39,302 bases of DNA, taken from the IMG/VR virus record IMGVR_UViG_3300033149_002038, positions 1-39,302 of that record. One strand, written 5' to 3'. Under the pieces are notes generated by a model. The model did no database searches, had not been told where the DNA came from, and saw only the letters and a list, made by a program, of their open reading frames with translations. The stretch comes from a virus. Positions 1 through 7,672 of the stretch are shown in pieces; the first letter of the stretch is position 1; each line of letters begins with the position of its first letter. The position numbers and the translations under genes are program-made.

Positions 1-1
1 C

Positions 2-403
2 ATCGGCTCGCCAACCTACAGCAGCATTCAGGATTGGCTCAACACCACCCAATCGGCGGGCAAACTAATTGGCGGAGACATCTCAGACAACGGTGACGGA
101 ACCGTTACAGTTGCCGCTGGTACGGGATTCATAAAAACAACGGATAGCGATGTCGGCGTTACGAAATTCTTCGACTGGGCTGAGGACTCAAGCGTTTCAC
201 TGACAGATGACAGCATCAACTACATCTACGTTGAATACAACGCTGGCAGCCCGCAGATCGTTGCCGATACGAGCAGGCCAGCGGACCGGAACACCAACGT
301 CCTGCTGGGGCAGGTCTACCGCGACGGGACGGACCTGCACATCACGACCGCCGGGCAGGTTGTCAGCAACTACGCCAGCAAGACGTTCTGGAAGGACATT
401 TGA
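2..403 (+). CDS. tail fibre / minor tail protein, upstream part (5' end outside window)
   Basis: An open frame runs from the window edge to a TGA at 401-403 (133 residues visible, no start). The composition is typical of phage receptor-binding or appendage proteins: short beta-strand-forming stretches rich in G, T, S, N and D, for example DNGDGTVTVAAGTGF near the start and NYIYVEYNAGSPQ in the middle. The reading continues in the +1 frame immediately after the TGA with sequence of the same character, so this and the next entry are very probably one gene. The N-terminal part is missing from this end of the window. The gene cut at 38979-39302 is a good candidate for it if the molecule is circular. 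It is expected to be a virion surface protein acting in host attachment. Confidence 0.75.
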   Translation: MGSPTYSSIQDWLNTTQSAGKLIGGDISDNGDGTVTVAAGTGFIKTTDSDVGVTKFFDWAEDSSVSLTDDSINYIYVEYNAGSPQIVADTSRPADRNTNVLLGQVYRDGTDLHITTAGQVVSNYASKTFWKDI

Positions 404-404
404 C
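390..404 (+). other. frame junction with prfB-like +1 recoding context
   Basis: The upstream frame reads ATT (398-400) then TGA (401-403) followed by C. Skipping one base puts the ribosome on GAC at 402-404 in the frame that stays open to 2720. The arrangement (NNT TGA C after a purine-rich Shine-Dalgarno-like GGAAGGA at 390-396) resembles the known autoregulatory +1 frameshift site of prfB (CTT TGA C after AGGGGG). A plain indel, an internal deletion or an assembly error would look the same. That the two frames belong together is clear; the mechanism is inference. Confidence 0.45.
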
Positions 405-2720
405 TCGTCTGGCGGAGACACTTTCACGTATGTCTATCAAGACGGCGCTGGCGGCTGGACATTTGTTACAGGCCAGACACAGATTGACAACCTGCATTAT
501 GACGACGGTTCTGGCACACTGGCCGAGCTTTCGGATCCGCAAGGCTGGTGGTCGTATTTTGGCGTCCATTGGATCTACGAGGACGCAGACGGCCATGTCT
601 ATGCGGTCTACGGGCGGGGTGACTACCGCCTAGACGATGCGATTAACGCTCAGCCGCCGTCGTCGCTGCCAGATCTGTTAGTCGAGATTGGGCTGCTGGT
701 TGGAAAGATCGTCATCGAGAAGAACGCAACTTCATTTGAGACCGTCGAGAGCCCGTTTGATATAGCGTTCGTCCCCAGTGTCATCGCCTACCACAACGAA
801 CTCGCTGGATTGCAGGGCGGTACGGCGGATGAGTACTATCATCTTGTGCAATCCGACTATGCCGCGCTGACGGATGCCAACGCGCAACTAGCAGAACTCC
901 AGACCGATGGGAGCCCGACGTTTGCGGGATTGGACATTACCGGAGCTCTCGACGTAGACGGTGCAGCCACGTTTGGTGATGACCTGACCGTTGGCTCAAA
1001 TATCCTGTTCGTAGACTACAGCCAGCAGAACGTTGGCATCAACTGTGCACCTGATCCGCAGTTCGACCTGGATGTCGGCGGTAACCTGCGAGCACAGGGT
1101 TATATCATCGGCAAACACGCCATTCAACTCCCAGATGCTCTGATGATCTGCCACTTTGATGGTCCCGAGCCGTATGAAATCAACTTCACAGGGGAAGCAA
1201 CCGGCCACATGGGGCAGGTGCCGACAGTCTCTGGTGGGGTCATTTTCAGGCCGGGGAAGTTCCTGAAGGCGGTGCAGATTGCGGAAGCGACGACGAATCT
1301 GGTAATTAATCCCGTTTTCGAGAATAACGTCACAGATGGCTGGACATTTTCCCAGGGTGGTACTGGAGGTTCGGCAAATCACGATACGAGCATATCATGG
1401 ATTGGATCTGCAAGTTTGCGCATTGATCTAGGAACCAGTTGGACAATGGTTCAATCAGATCGAGTCACGATAGCTCCTAGTGAAAATGTATCAATTCAGG
1501 GTCGCGTTAGGACAGATGGAGGCGGGGAAGCCTATATCATCTTGCGTGATGTTACAAATAATTTAGACCGCGTTAGCGGTTCCACAAGTTCGACTGATTG
1601 GGTAACTGTGTTTGGCACGTGGACAAATGACACTGGGGCAAACGTAGAGGTTAGATTGCGCTTAATCATTGGTGCTGGTGCAGCTAATCAGGCCTGGTTC
1701 GACGGCTGCCAAATGGAGAAAAAGCCGTATCCTACGCCGCTATGCTATGGCGACATGCCAGGCCATTCATGGTCAGGAACGGCTCATGCGAGCACCAGCA
1801 GCAGAACAGCCACCGTGCTCTACTACGACAACCCAGCGAGTGATGATTCTGGAACCATCGCGCTCTGGTGGCAACCCGCCGCCGATTACGACGATCAGCC
1901 AACATCATATCTTTGGGATGAGGGCTCGCTGGCCGTCTATTACAACAGCGCTGATTACAAATTCTACTTCACCGACGGCACAAACACAATATCGAGCGCG
2001 GCGCAATCGTTCAGCGCAGGCGACGACATTTATGTTGCTGCCGCATGGAGCAGCAATGGCTTGGCGCTCTACATCAACGGTTCGCTGGCGGCGTCCGGGG
2101 GCACGTATACCGCTCCGACTCCAGGGGCCAGTCTCTATGTTGGTTCTGACACCGCAGGGGCCAACCAAGCAAATGGCAACATTGATGACCTCGCAATAGT
2201 TGGCCGCGTCCTCTCCGCCGACAAAATTCGCTCTATCTACGAATCTCAAGCCCCCGTCTTTGCCGAGACTTCTGTGTGGTCGTGGCGCAGCGCCAATAAT
2301 CTCGCCTGGATGGATAGTGAGGGTGTCTGGGCGAGAGACGCAGACGGTAACGAGGCCCTCGGTGTGGTTGGCGTCGATTCTAAGTCCTGGGGCGGCTTCA
2401 CTCTGGATGCAGGTGACATCCTCATTGGGCGCGATGATTCGGCAGCGCTCCTCTGGGACGCGGACCTCGGCGAGCTTGCCCTCATTCAGGGCTCGGCCAC
2501 TGGCGCGCGGCCTGTGATCAAGCTGGAGCAGACGGATGTGAGCGAGGAATTCATCCGCTTCATCGGTACGGCTGCCAGCGGGAACCTCACGCAATCCATT
2601 GTGGCCGCCGGTGACGTGACCACAGCAACGATTGCCGGATACCTGCGCATGTACGTGCAGGATGACGGGAATCAGATTACGGATCAGGCGTATTATGTGC
2701 CGGTCTACACATTAAGCTGA
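402..2720 (+). CDS. tail fibre / receptor-binding protein with CBM-like and LamG-like domains (downstream part)
   Basis: This is the +1-frame continuation of the preceding entry, about 772 residues. Counting from 402, the first 100 residues are appendage-like (GDTFTYVYQDGAGGW). About residues 175-260 contain the motif set FAGLDITGALDVDGAATFG and FDLDVGGNLRAQGYI, typical of phage fibres with head-group repeats. A carbohydrate-binding-module-like jelly roll spans about 300-440 (NPVFENNVTDGWTF onward). A concanavalin A/LamG-like domain spans about 480-615 (GTIALWW, VYYNSADYKFYF, GLALYINGSLAASG, NGNIDDLAIVGRVLS). The C-terminus looks like a trimerisation or tip segment. The likely role is host-surface glycan binding. 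No convincing independent start codon with a ribosome binding site is seen near 402, supporting one interrupted or recoded gene. Confidence 0.8.
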   Translation, partial: DSSGGDTFTYVYQDGAGGWTFVTGQTQIDNLHYDDGSGTLAELSDPQGWWSYFGVHWIYEDADGHVYAVYGRGDYRLDDAINAQPPSSLPDLLVEIGLLVGKIVIEKNATSFETVESPFDIAFVPSVIAYHNELAGLQGGTADEYYHLVQSDYAALTDANAQLAELQTDGSPTFAGLDITGALDVDGAATFGDDLTVGSNILFVDYSQQNVGINCAPDPQFDLDVGGNLRAQGYIIGKHAIQLPDALMICHFDGPEPYEINFTGEATGHMGQVPTVSGGVIFRPGKFLKAVQIAEATTNLVINPVFENNVTDGWTFSQGGTGGSANHDTSISWIGSASLRIDLGTSWTMVQSDRVTIAPSENVSIQGRVRTDGGGEAYIILRDVTNNLDRVSGSTSSTDWVTVFGTWTNDTGANVEVRLRLIIGAGAANQAWFDGCQMEKKPYPTPLCYGDMPGHSWSGTAHASTSSRTATVLYYDNPASDDSGTIALWWQPAADYDDQPTSYLWDEGSLAVYYNSADYKFYFTDGTNTISSAAQSFSAGDDIYVAAAWSSNGLALYINGSLAASGGTYTAPTPGASLYVGSDTAGANQANGNIDDLAIVGRVLSADKIRSIYESQAPVFAETSVWSWRSANNLAWMDSEGVWARDADGNEALGVVGVDSKSWGGFTLDAGDILIGRDDSAALLWDADLGELALIQGSATGARPVIKLEQTDVSEEFIRFIGTAASGNLTQSIVAAGDVTTATIAGYLRMYVQDDGNQITDQAYYVPVYTLS

Positions 2721-2730
2721 AGGAGATAGA

Positions 2731-2973
2731 ATGATCGAGCGCAAATTGTCAAAGGCCCAGACCCGCGTTTTCCTGGCTCTTGCTCAGCAGCGCCAGGAGT
2801 TGCAGAACCTGCTCAACGAGATCGTGGGCGCAGAGCGCGAGCAGATCGAGCTATTGCGCCAGCACTACGGTCTGCCAGAGGGGCAATATCGCCTGCGGCA
2901 GGAGCAGAACGGTGATGTCGTCATGTATCGCGTGCAGGAGCCCGGGGCAGAACCAGAGGCGGAGGAAGGATGA
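2731..2973 (+). CDS. small coiled-coil protein of unknown function
   Basis: This 80-residue protein starts 10 bp after the tail-fibre stop, preceded by AAGGAG at 2720-2725. Residues 5-50 are strongly helical and charged (EREQIELLRQHYGLPEGQY), and a short acidic tail follows. Its stop overlaps the next start as ATGA (2970-2973), so it is translationally coupled to the glycoside-hydrolase-like gene. No family assignment. Its position between fibre and lysin genes suggests a small structural accessory or chaperone of the fibre, but that is only context. Confidence 0.7.
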   Translation: MIERKLSKAQTRVFLALAQQRQELQNLLNEIVGAEREQIELLRQHYGLPEGQYRLRQEQNGDVVMYRVQEPGAEPEAEEG

Positions 2974-4814
2974 TGCTAAAGAACGGATCGTTCGAGGATG
3001 GCTGGATTGATGTGCCAGCGGGCTCTACCATCAACCAGGAGCCAAAATATTGGCGGCTATCCTGGAAGGCTGTCGGCGCGCCGCTGACCAGCATCGAACC
3101 AGATCTGCCAGGGGATACAGAGAGCGTCGTTCAGACCGTGCCTGAGTGCGTGCACAAGCTGGCAATCCAGCTTCCGCCCAACGAGCGCCCAACTGGCGCC
3201 GATCCGCTGATCATCGACGGTCGCACGGTCTATAAGGTGTTTGCCGCCTACGGCGCATTCGCGGCCAGGCTGGAGGCCACGATCGTGGCCGAGCCCGGGG
3301 CTGTCGTCTCGGTGACTGTGCCCGTTCGTGTCCATCAGCACGGCAACGGCGACTACGGCGCGGCATACTGGCGAGCGGCATTGGGAGCGACCGTCGGTGA
3401 CTGGCTCACGTTCAAGCGGGATTTCGACGACCGCACCTGGACCAGGTGCAGTCTAAAGGCCCGTGTGCCGGAGAGCGGGCTAATGACGCTGTCAATCGAG
3501 TTCGAGAGCCATACCATTGCAGGCATTGATTTCTTCATTGACGATGTGCGGGCCGAGGTCGTTGACGAACCGCAACCAGAACCGAATCCGCGCCGTGGCG
3601 CCCCGCGCGAGCAATACCACCGCGTCTACTGGTTCATCCCACAGCACGCCACGCTGGACCAAATGAGGCAAGCCTGCGAGCTGGCGTATCCGACGCGCGG
3701 GACGGTCGGATTCTCTGCCGATGACGCGGGGATCGGGGACCTGGACGAGCGCGATGTGCATGTGCTGTGGTTTTCGGATGGCGATTGGGATCGGGATGCG
3801 CTCGACGATTTCTTCGCCCGTTACTACCCCGGAGTTAGCGTCACGCATGAAGCGCTGTTCGATCCCACGGAGCCAGAAAAGCCTCCCCCTGAACAGTCGT
3901 TCTATAGCAGCAACGGTATTGGGCTTCATCTCGTCTTTGCCAAGGAGGGCTGGCTGGAATACCTGCGGCGCGGGCGGCCTCGCCTGGTCAAAGTGTTTTC
4001 CGCCGGGGACGCCTACAGGGCGAAAAGGGCCAATCCTGACTGCATCGTCATCTGGAGGCGCTACGTCCCGAACGACGGGGAGTGGATCAACGGCGCACAC
4101 GGGCCAATCCCAGACGCCGCCAGGAAATTCCTCGGCTTGTATTTCTCGGAGGCGCAGGCCGCCGCACAGGCATTCGGGATTTCAGAGGCTGACCTGTGGT
4201 GTCACATTGATGTGATCGAGAGTATCAACGAGGTCATTGGAACATTCGACCCAGAGACCCCGCGAGCTGTTGATTTCGATGTGGAGTTTGCGGACCTCGT
4301 CTACCTGTACATGGACAAGACGCGGGCTGGCATCCTGACGATCCCCGTCGGCAACCCGCACGAGAGCGAGGTTGAGGAGCTGCTACCAGCCGCAGAGATT
4401 GCCCACGAGCAAGGCCATTACCTGGCCCCTCACGCTTACTGGACCGCCAACCCGTCGCATTGCTGGCTTGAGGATAAATGGGAATGGCACGCTGGGCGGT
4501 TCGCGCAGTGGGATAAAGTGTTTGTAGGACATAGGTTCTATCCGCGCTACTATTTCGGGGAGATCGGCGCCGTCTACTCAGAGACTGGCGACGATATGCA
4601 CTCCGGGAAGGGGTGGAGATCAGCATACGGAGACTTCGATCTCTACATTGAGCGCCTGGCCCGCTACAATGAACTACTTGCAAAGTGGAACGCGGCACAC
4701 GGCAACCGCGCCCTGGGTGGGACCGTCTTTACCTACTCTGGCTGGGGCTGGGACGATTTCGCGTGGTCGCCTGATGAGCAGGAACGATTGACGCGCTGGG
4801 CGGAGGGCGTATGA
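2973..4814 (+). CDS. CBM plus clan-A-like glycoside hydrolase fold protein
   Basis: 613 residues. I chose the second of two adjacent ATGs because it sits 7 nt from GGAGG; 2970 is the alternative. Residues 1-195 form a carbohydrate-binding-module-like beta sandwich (LKNGSFEDGW at the start, FFIDDVRAEV at the end). A linker and small alpha/beta region follow (about 215-300). Then comes a (beta/alpha)8-like domain from about 310 (GIGLHLVFAKEGWLEYL). The pair SINE (Glu at about 420) and YFGEIGA (Glu at about 530) match the spacing of the acid/base and nucleophile of clan GH-A barrels. The role may be cleavage of host wall or capsule polysaccharide, either virion-associated or in lysis. It overlaps the next gene as ATGA. 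The exact GH family cannot be told by eye. Confidence 0.6.
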   Translation: MLKNGSFEDGWIDVPAGSTINQEPKYWRLSWKAVGAPLTSIEPDLPGDTESVVQTVPECVHKLAIQLPPNERPTGADPLIIDGRTVYKVFAAYGAFAARLEATIVAEPGAVVSVTVPVRVHQHGNGDYGAAYWRAALGATVGDWLTFKRDFDDRTWTRCSLKARVPESGLMTLSIEFESHTIAGIDFFIDDVRAEVVDEPQPEPNPRRGAPREQYHRVYWFIPQHATLDQMRQACELAYPTRGTVGFSADDAGIGDLDERDVHVLWFSDGDWDRDALDDFFARYYPGVSVTHEALFDPTEPEKPPPEQSFYSSNGIGLHLVFAKEGWLEYLRRGRPRLVKVFSAGDAYRAKRANPDCIVIWRRYVPNDGEWINGAHGPIPDAARKFLGLYFSEAQAAAQAFGISEADLWCHIDVIESINEVIGTFDPETPRAVDFDVEFADLVYLYMDKTRAGILTIPVGNPHESEVEELLPAAEIAHEQGHYLAPHAYWTANPSHCWLEDKWEWHAGRFAQWDKVFVGHRFYPRYYFGEIGAVYSETGDDMHSGKGWRSAYGDFDLYIERLARYNELLAKWNAAHGNRALGGTVFTYSGWGWDDFAWSPDEQERLTRWAEGV

Positions 4815-5440
4815 GGCTACCGGACGCGCTAGAGATCAAGACGCTAGGCGGGACATGGACCCGCTATTACGCCGAGGAGCCCGCGCCGACTGAGCGAGCC
4901 CTCATCACAGCATGGTCCCAGAACGACCCGCGCTGGCGCGACCAGGTGTATGCCGACAAACTCACGTTTGGCCGCGCCGGGTGCCTGGTTTGCTGCGTTG
5001 CCATGATCGCCTCAATGGTGGCAGATCCGCCGCCTGAACCGCCGGAGGTGGCGGCGAAGCTGAGGGCGGCTGGCGCATTCGCCGGGGATTTGCTCAGCCA
5101 TCCGTCGCGCATCCCCGTGGCATTCCCGCGATTGTCCTGGGGTGGCGTGATTCATTGGCGCGACCGCCTGGCCGATCTGGACATCATCGACGACGAGGCG
5201 AGGCGCTATGGAGCCACGATCGTGGAGGTCAAATGGAACCCGACTGGGCCGGCGCCCCAGCTGGGCAACCAGCACTTCCTGGTTGTCGAGCGGGTTGACG
5301 TGGCGGCGGATGACCTGGCCGTGATCGATCCGTGGGACGGGGCCAGGAAGATGCTGCGAGGCTCGCGCTACTCGCTGGTTGGGCGCGGTGCGAGGAGAAT
5401 GGTGACTGGGATCAGACTCATCAGAGCGGCGTGGAGGTGA
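4811..5440 (+). CDS. C39-like (papain-fold) cysteine peptidase, probable endolysin
   Basis: 209 residues, start overlapping the previous stop (ATGA at 4811). The catalytic order of C39-type peptidases is visible: GRAGCLVCCVAM with Cys58 as likely nucleophile, GNQHFLVVERV with His155, and VIDPWDG with Asp173. The motif SQNDPRW near residue 36 is the usual substrate-side opening of the fold. No signal peptide is evident, so export would rely on the holin. Its place just before the holin-like genes, after a wall-glycan hydrolase, fits a lysin acting on peptidoglycan peptides. A maturation protease role is possible but less likely from context. Confidence 0.7.
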   Translation: MRLPDALEIKTLGGTWTRYYAEEPAPTERALITAWSQNDPRWRDQVYADKLTFGRAGCLVCCVAMIASMVADPPPEPPEVAAKLRAAGAFAGDLLSHPSRIPVAFPRLSWGGVIHWRDRLADLDIIDDEARRYGATIVEVKWNPTGPAPQLGNQHFLVVERVDVAADDLAVIDPWDGARKMLRGSRYSLVGRGARRMVTGIRLIRAAWR

Positions 5441-5441
5441 C

Positions 5442-5501
5442 ATGGACGCTATCGCGGTTGAGGGCATTCGTTTCTGCGCGCACATTGACAGGTTGCCATG
5501 A
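5442..5501 (+). CDS. 19-residue mini-ORF coupled to metallophosphoesterase
   Basis: ATG at 5442 lies 5 nt after a strong GGAGG (5433-5437) inside the end of the peptidase gene. It encodes MDAIAVEGIRFCAHIDRLP and its TGA (5499-5501) overlaps the ATG of the next gene as ATGA. The downstream gene has only a weak ribosome binding site of its own, so this mini-ORF may serve mainly to carry ribosomes to it. Coding for a functional peptide is unproven. Confidence 0.4.
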   Translation: MDAIAVEGIRFCAHIDRLP

Positions 5502-6313
5502 AGGCGGTAGAGATAGCCGTCGACGAGTGGGGCGGGCCCGTTGTCCTCGTCCTGCTCGGCGATCTGCATTTGGGCAACGCGAGCGTGAATGAGAATTTGA
5601 TTGAGACAGTCGCAAAGCGACTGGAAGGAGATAACGTCTACTGGGTGGACCTTGGTGATGCGATAGACGCGATTAATATGCGGGATCCGCGATTCGATCC
5701 GAGCTCATTGCCGGATTGGATCGGGCTTGCAGACCTGATCGACTTACCGAAGGCGCAGGTGGCGCGCTATCGACATTACTTCGGTCGGCTCGGCAGCACC
5801 TGCCTGGCGCGGCTCTACGGCAATCACGAGTTCTCGCTGCAAAAGCACACCGAGCGCGACATCTACGCCGAGCTCAATCGGGCCATCGATCTGCCGCCAG
5901 AGCGGGCGTTGGGCTACAGCGGTTTTGTGCGGCTGCGATTCAGGCGCAGGATAGCGTCGAGCGGCAAGATCGCCGACACATGGACGCAGACGATGTTCAT
6001 TCATCACGGGCACGGCGGCGGCAGGCTGGCGGGTGCAAAGGCGCTGAAATTGGAGCGCATGGTGCTGCTGGCAGATGCCGACATCTACGCGATGGGCCAC
6101 ACGCACACCAAATTGGTGCTGCAGCGGCGCAGGCATTGCCTGTCGGCGCGGGGAACGGTGATAGAATCGCAACACCAGATCATGATCAATGTCGGAGCCT
6201 TCATGGATGGCACCGACGGTTATGTTGAGCGTGGGATGTACTACCCGCAGGAGGTTGGACCAGTAGAACTTTGGTTCTATCCTAGCGAGAAGGAGATCAA
6301 GATCGTGCAGTAG
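5498..6313 (+). CDS. calcineurin-like metallophosphoesterase
   Basis: 271 residues with the full metal-site motif series of the calcineurin-like phosphoesterase superfamily: GDLHLG (21-26), DLGDAIDAIN (51-60), YGNHEFS (107-113), HHGHGGG (169-175) and GHTHTK (200-205). These coordinate a di-metal centre for phosphomonoester or phosphodiester hydrolysis. The substrate cannot be deduced. It sits between the lysin and the XhlA/holin genes, an unusual place for a DNA-metabolism enzyme, and is probably late-expressed. The start is chosen by ATGA overlap with the mini-ORF. Soluble, no membrane segment. Confidence 0.9.
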   Translation: MKAVEIAVDEWGGPVVLVLLGDLHLGNASVNENLIETVAKRLEGDNVYWVDLGDAIDAINMRDPRFDPSSLPDWIGLADLIDLPKAQVARYRHYFGRLGSTCLARLYGNHEFSLQKHTERDIYAELNRAIDLPPERALGYSGFVRLRFRRRIASSGKIADTWTQTMFIHHGHGGGRLAGAKALKLERMVLLADADIYAMGHTHTKLVLQRRRHCLSARGTVIESQHQIMINVGAFMDGTDGYVERGMYYPQEVGPVELWFYPSEKEIKIVQ

Positions 6314-6329
6314 CAGGCGGAGGATGACA

Positions 6330-6578
6330 ATGGAGAACAACGGCAACGGGCGGGTAACGATGGCAGTGTTGGCGACGAAGCTGGACGCGCTGACCGACGA
6401 GGTGCGCGGCTATCATGAGATGCTGTGCGAGCGCGTGGACGACCACGAGCAGCGCATCCGCGTCACTGAGGTGGAGATCGCCCAGATCGGCGAGCGCCAG
6501 CGCATCTCCACGGGTATCCTCGCCACGCTGCAGGTCATCGTCGGAGCCGTTGCCACCTGGCTTGGCGTCAGGAATTGA
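6330..6578 (+). CDS. XhlA/haemolysin-like coiled-coil membrane protein (lysis)
   Basis: 82 residues. The ATG at 6330 is preferred because GGAGG ends right against the earlier ATG at 6324. A charged heptad region (about residues 8-55, LDALTDEVRGYHEMLCERV onward) is followed by one C-terminal hydrophobic helix (about 58-78, LATLQVIVGAVATWLG). This is the layout of XhlA-type proteins, which sit at the membrane beside a holin in several phages and prophages. The next gene is holin-like, supporting a lysis cassette. Confidence 0.7.
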   Translation: MENNGNGRVTMAVLATKLDALTDEVRGYHEMLCERVDDHEQRIRVTEVEIAQIGERQRISTGILATLQVIVGAVATWLGVRN

Positions 6579-6620
6579 GTATAATTATGGTGACTTCTGG
6601 ATAAAAAGGAGGGGAGATCT

Positions 6621-6914
6621 ATGCTAGATCAGAGCATTTTGTCCATCGCGTTCCTGCTGGCCGTGGCGAACAACGCCATCATCGACTACATTGCCGATCC
6701 TGTCAGGAAGCACTACCCGAACATCGACCTGTGGTTCCTGCCCTACATCGCGCTGGCAACCGGTTTCGTTATAGGCTACCTTGCCGACATAAACCTATTC
6801 ACCATTGCGCCAGGGTTGACCGGGAGCGCAGGTCGCGTGCTGACTGCAGCTGTCATTGGCGGCGGGTCAAAGCTGCTGCACGACATCACCGATCATCCGG
6901 ATGTTGCACAGTAG
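6621..6914 (+). CDS. holin-like small membrane protein
   Basis: 97 residues after a very strong ribosome binding site (AAGGAGGGG, 6607-6615). There are three hydrophobic stretches: about 5-22 (LSIAFLLAVANNAI), 37-56 (LWFLPYIALATGFVIGYL) and 66-86 (GSAGRVLTAAVIGGG). A short polar tail follows. Size and topology fit a phage holin, and it closes the lysis cassette and the rightward operon. No sequence family is assigned. Confidence 0.7.
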   Translation: MLDQSILSIAFLLAVANNAIIDYIADPVRKHYPNIDLWFLPYIALATGFVIGYLADINLFTIAPGLTGSAGRVLTAAVIGGGSKLLHDITDHPDVAQ

Positions 6915-6929
6915 GGCCCAGATACAGCA

Positions 6930-6960
6930 AAGCACGAGGGCAATACCATCCCGCGTGCTT
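6930..6960. terminator. bidirectional hairpin terminator between convergent genes
   Basis: AAGCACG (6930-6936) pairs with CGTGCTT (6954-6960). After one mismatch, GGG (6938-6940) pairs with CCC (6950-6952), leaving a 9-nt loop. It lies in the 59-bp gap between the rightward holin gene and the leftward 3D-domain gene, so it probably ends both transcripts. U-tracts are short on both sides. Confidence 0.65.
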
Positions 6961-6973
6961 GCGTTGTACGACC

Positions 6974-7426
6974 TCATCTCAGAAACAGCGTCGCTTCCAC
7001 GACCTGCCCATGCGGATAGCGCCCCTCGGGCACCAGGAAGTCCACCCACGGGACGCCGTCCACATACTTGATCGCCCCGCCGCGATCCACACAAACCCAC
7101 GTCCTGCCATCCACCACCAGCCGTGTATAGAAGGGCCATTCTCGCGGGCAGGCAATCCCGCGCCCAACCCATTCCTCCCACGGCTGCCCGGAGGCCGTTG
7201 CAGACACGCATTGCCCACCCGCGAACTTGGAGCAGTTAGTCCCGCCGAGTGGGGGCCAGTAGTGTGAATACCGGATCTTGATCTGCGCAGCCCTGCTCGG
7301 CGCCTCAGCCTCAGGCGGCGGCGTCTCCATCGCAGCCGTTGGCGTCGATGAGGGCTCGGCCGCGCTCTCCATCGTTGCCGTTGGCGTCGGTGGAGTGGCG
7401 GTTTTGATGGGCGGGACAACCGTCAC
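6974..7426 (-). CDS. Pro/Thr-rich linker plus 3D-like wall domain (frame B of a split gene)
   Basis: 150 residues if initiated at the GTG at 7424-7426, which overlaps the stop of the upstream gene. Residues 1-50 are Pro/Thr/Ala-rich (PPIKTATPPTPTATME), typical of a wall-spanning stalk. Residues 55-150 (IRYSHYWPPLGGTNC, RGIACPREWPFYTR, WVCVDRGGAI, VPWVDF) match the general look of 3D/double-psi-barrel domains of wall-active enzymes, with conserved Asp and Cys positions. Alone it has no export signal. The frame is open upstream to 7660 and could be joined to the upstream membrane-anchored gene by a -1 shift (see 7447-7453). Confidence 0.6.
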   Translation of the reverse strand: MTVVPPIKTATPPTPTATMESAAEPSSTPTAAMETPPPEAEAPSRAAQIKIRYSHYWPPLGGTNCSKFAGGQCVSATASGQPWEEWVGRGIACPREWPFYTRLVVDGRTWVCVDRGGAIKYVDGVPWVDFLVPEGRYPHGQVVEATLFLR

Positions 7427-7671
7427 TGTTGCGGCTGCCCCGCATCCAAAGGGACCACGCCCCACGATGTCCCGTCGTCGCATGCCGCCCACATGCCCTG
7501 CTGCTCCACGGGCGGATTCACGAACTGGCAATGGCGGTCGGTGACATAGGCGCGGATTGGCTCCGATGCGCTCCTCCGCTCCACGGCGCCCCTGGTAAAA
7601 AACACAGCGGCCAGCAGCAATAGGCCAACGGCGATAGCACCGATGGCGACCCTCATCCATTTTTCGTCCAT
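7423..7671 (-). CDS. single-pass membrane-anchored protein (frame A of the split 3D-domain gene)
   Basis: 82 residues from the ATG at 7671, 6 nt after AAGGGGG; an ATG 18 nt upstream is also possible. An N-terminal signal-anchor (residues 6-24, VAIGAIAVGLLLLAAVFF) is followed by an extracytoplasmic domain with two Cys (HCQFVNPPVEQQG, AACDDGTSWGVV). The TGA stop overlaps a GTG start of the Pro-rich/3D frame. As separate products, one is an anchor without catalytic domain and the other an enzyme without export signal. Joined, they make a plausible anchored wall protein of about 225 residues. Confidence 0.65.
   Translation of the reverse strand: MDEKWMRVAIGAIAVGLLLLAAVFFTRGAVERRSASEPIRAYVTDRHCQFVNPPVEQQGMWAACDDGTSWGVVPLDAGQPQQ
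7447..7453 (-). other. candidate -1 frameshift heptamer CCCTTTG
   Basis: On the - strand the membrane-anchor gene reads GTC CCT TTG GAT. C CCT TTG fits the X XXY YYZ rule. A -1 slip enters precisely the frame that encodes the Pro-rich/3D domain. A 5-bp stem (TGCGG/CCGCA, 5-nt loop) follows two bases later. The alternative is simple stop-start coupling through the GTGA overlap at 7423-7426. Confidence 0.4.
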
Positions 7672-7672
7672 C

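Noticed and set aside
6562-6585. TATAAT at 6580-6585 before the holin-like gene
   Set aside because: No -35 at 16-18 bp; the nearest TTGGCG (6562-6567) is 12 bp away. It lies inside a tightly packed operon, so probably chance.
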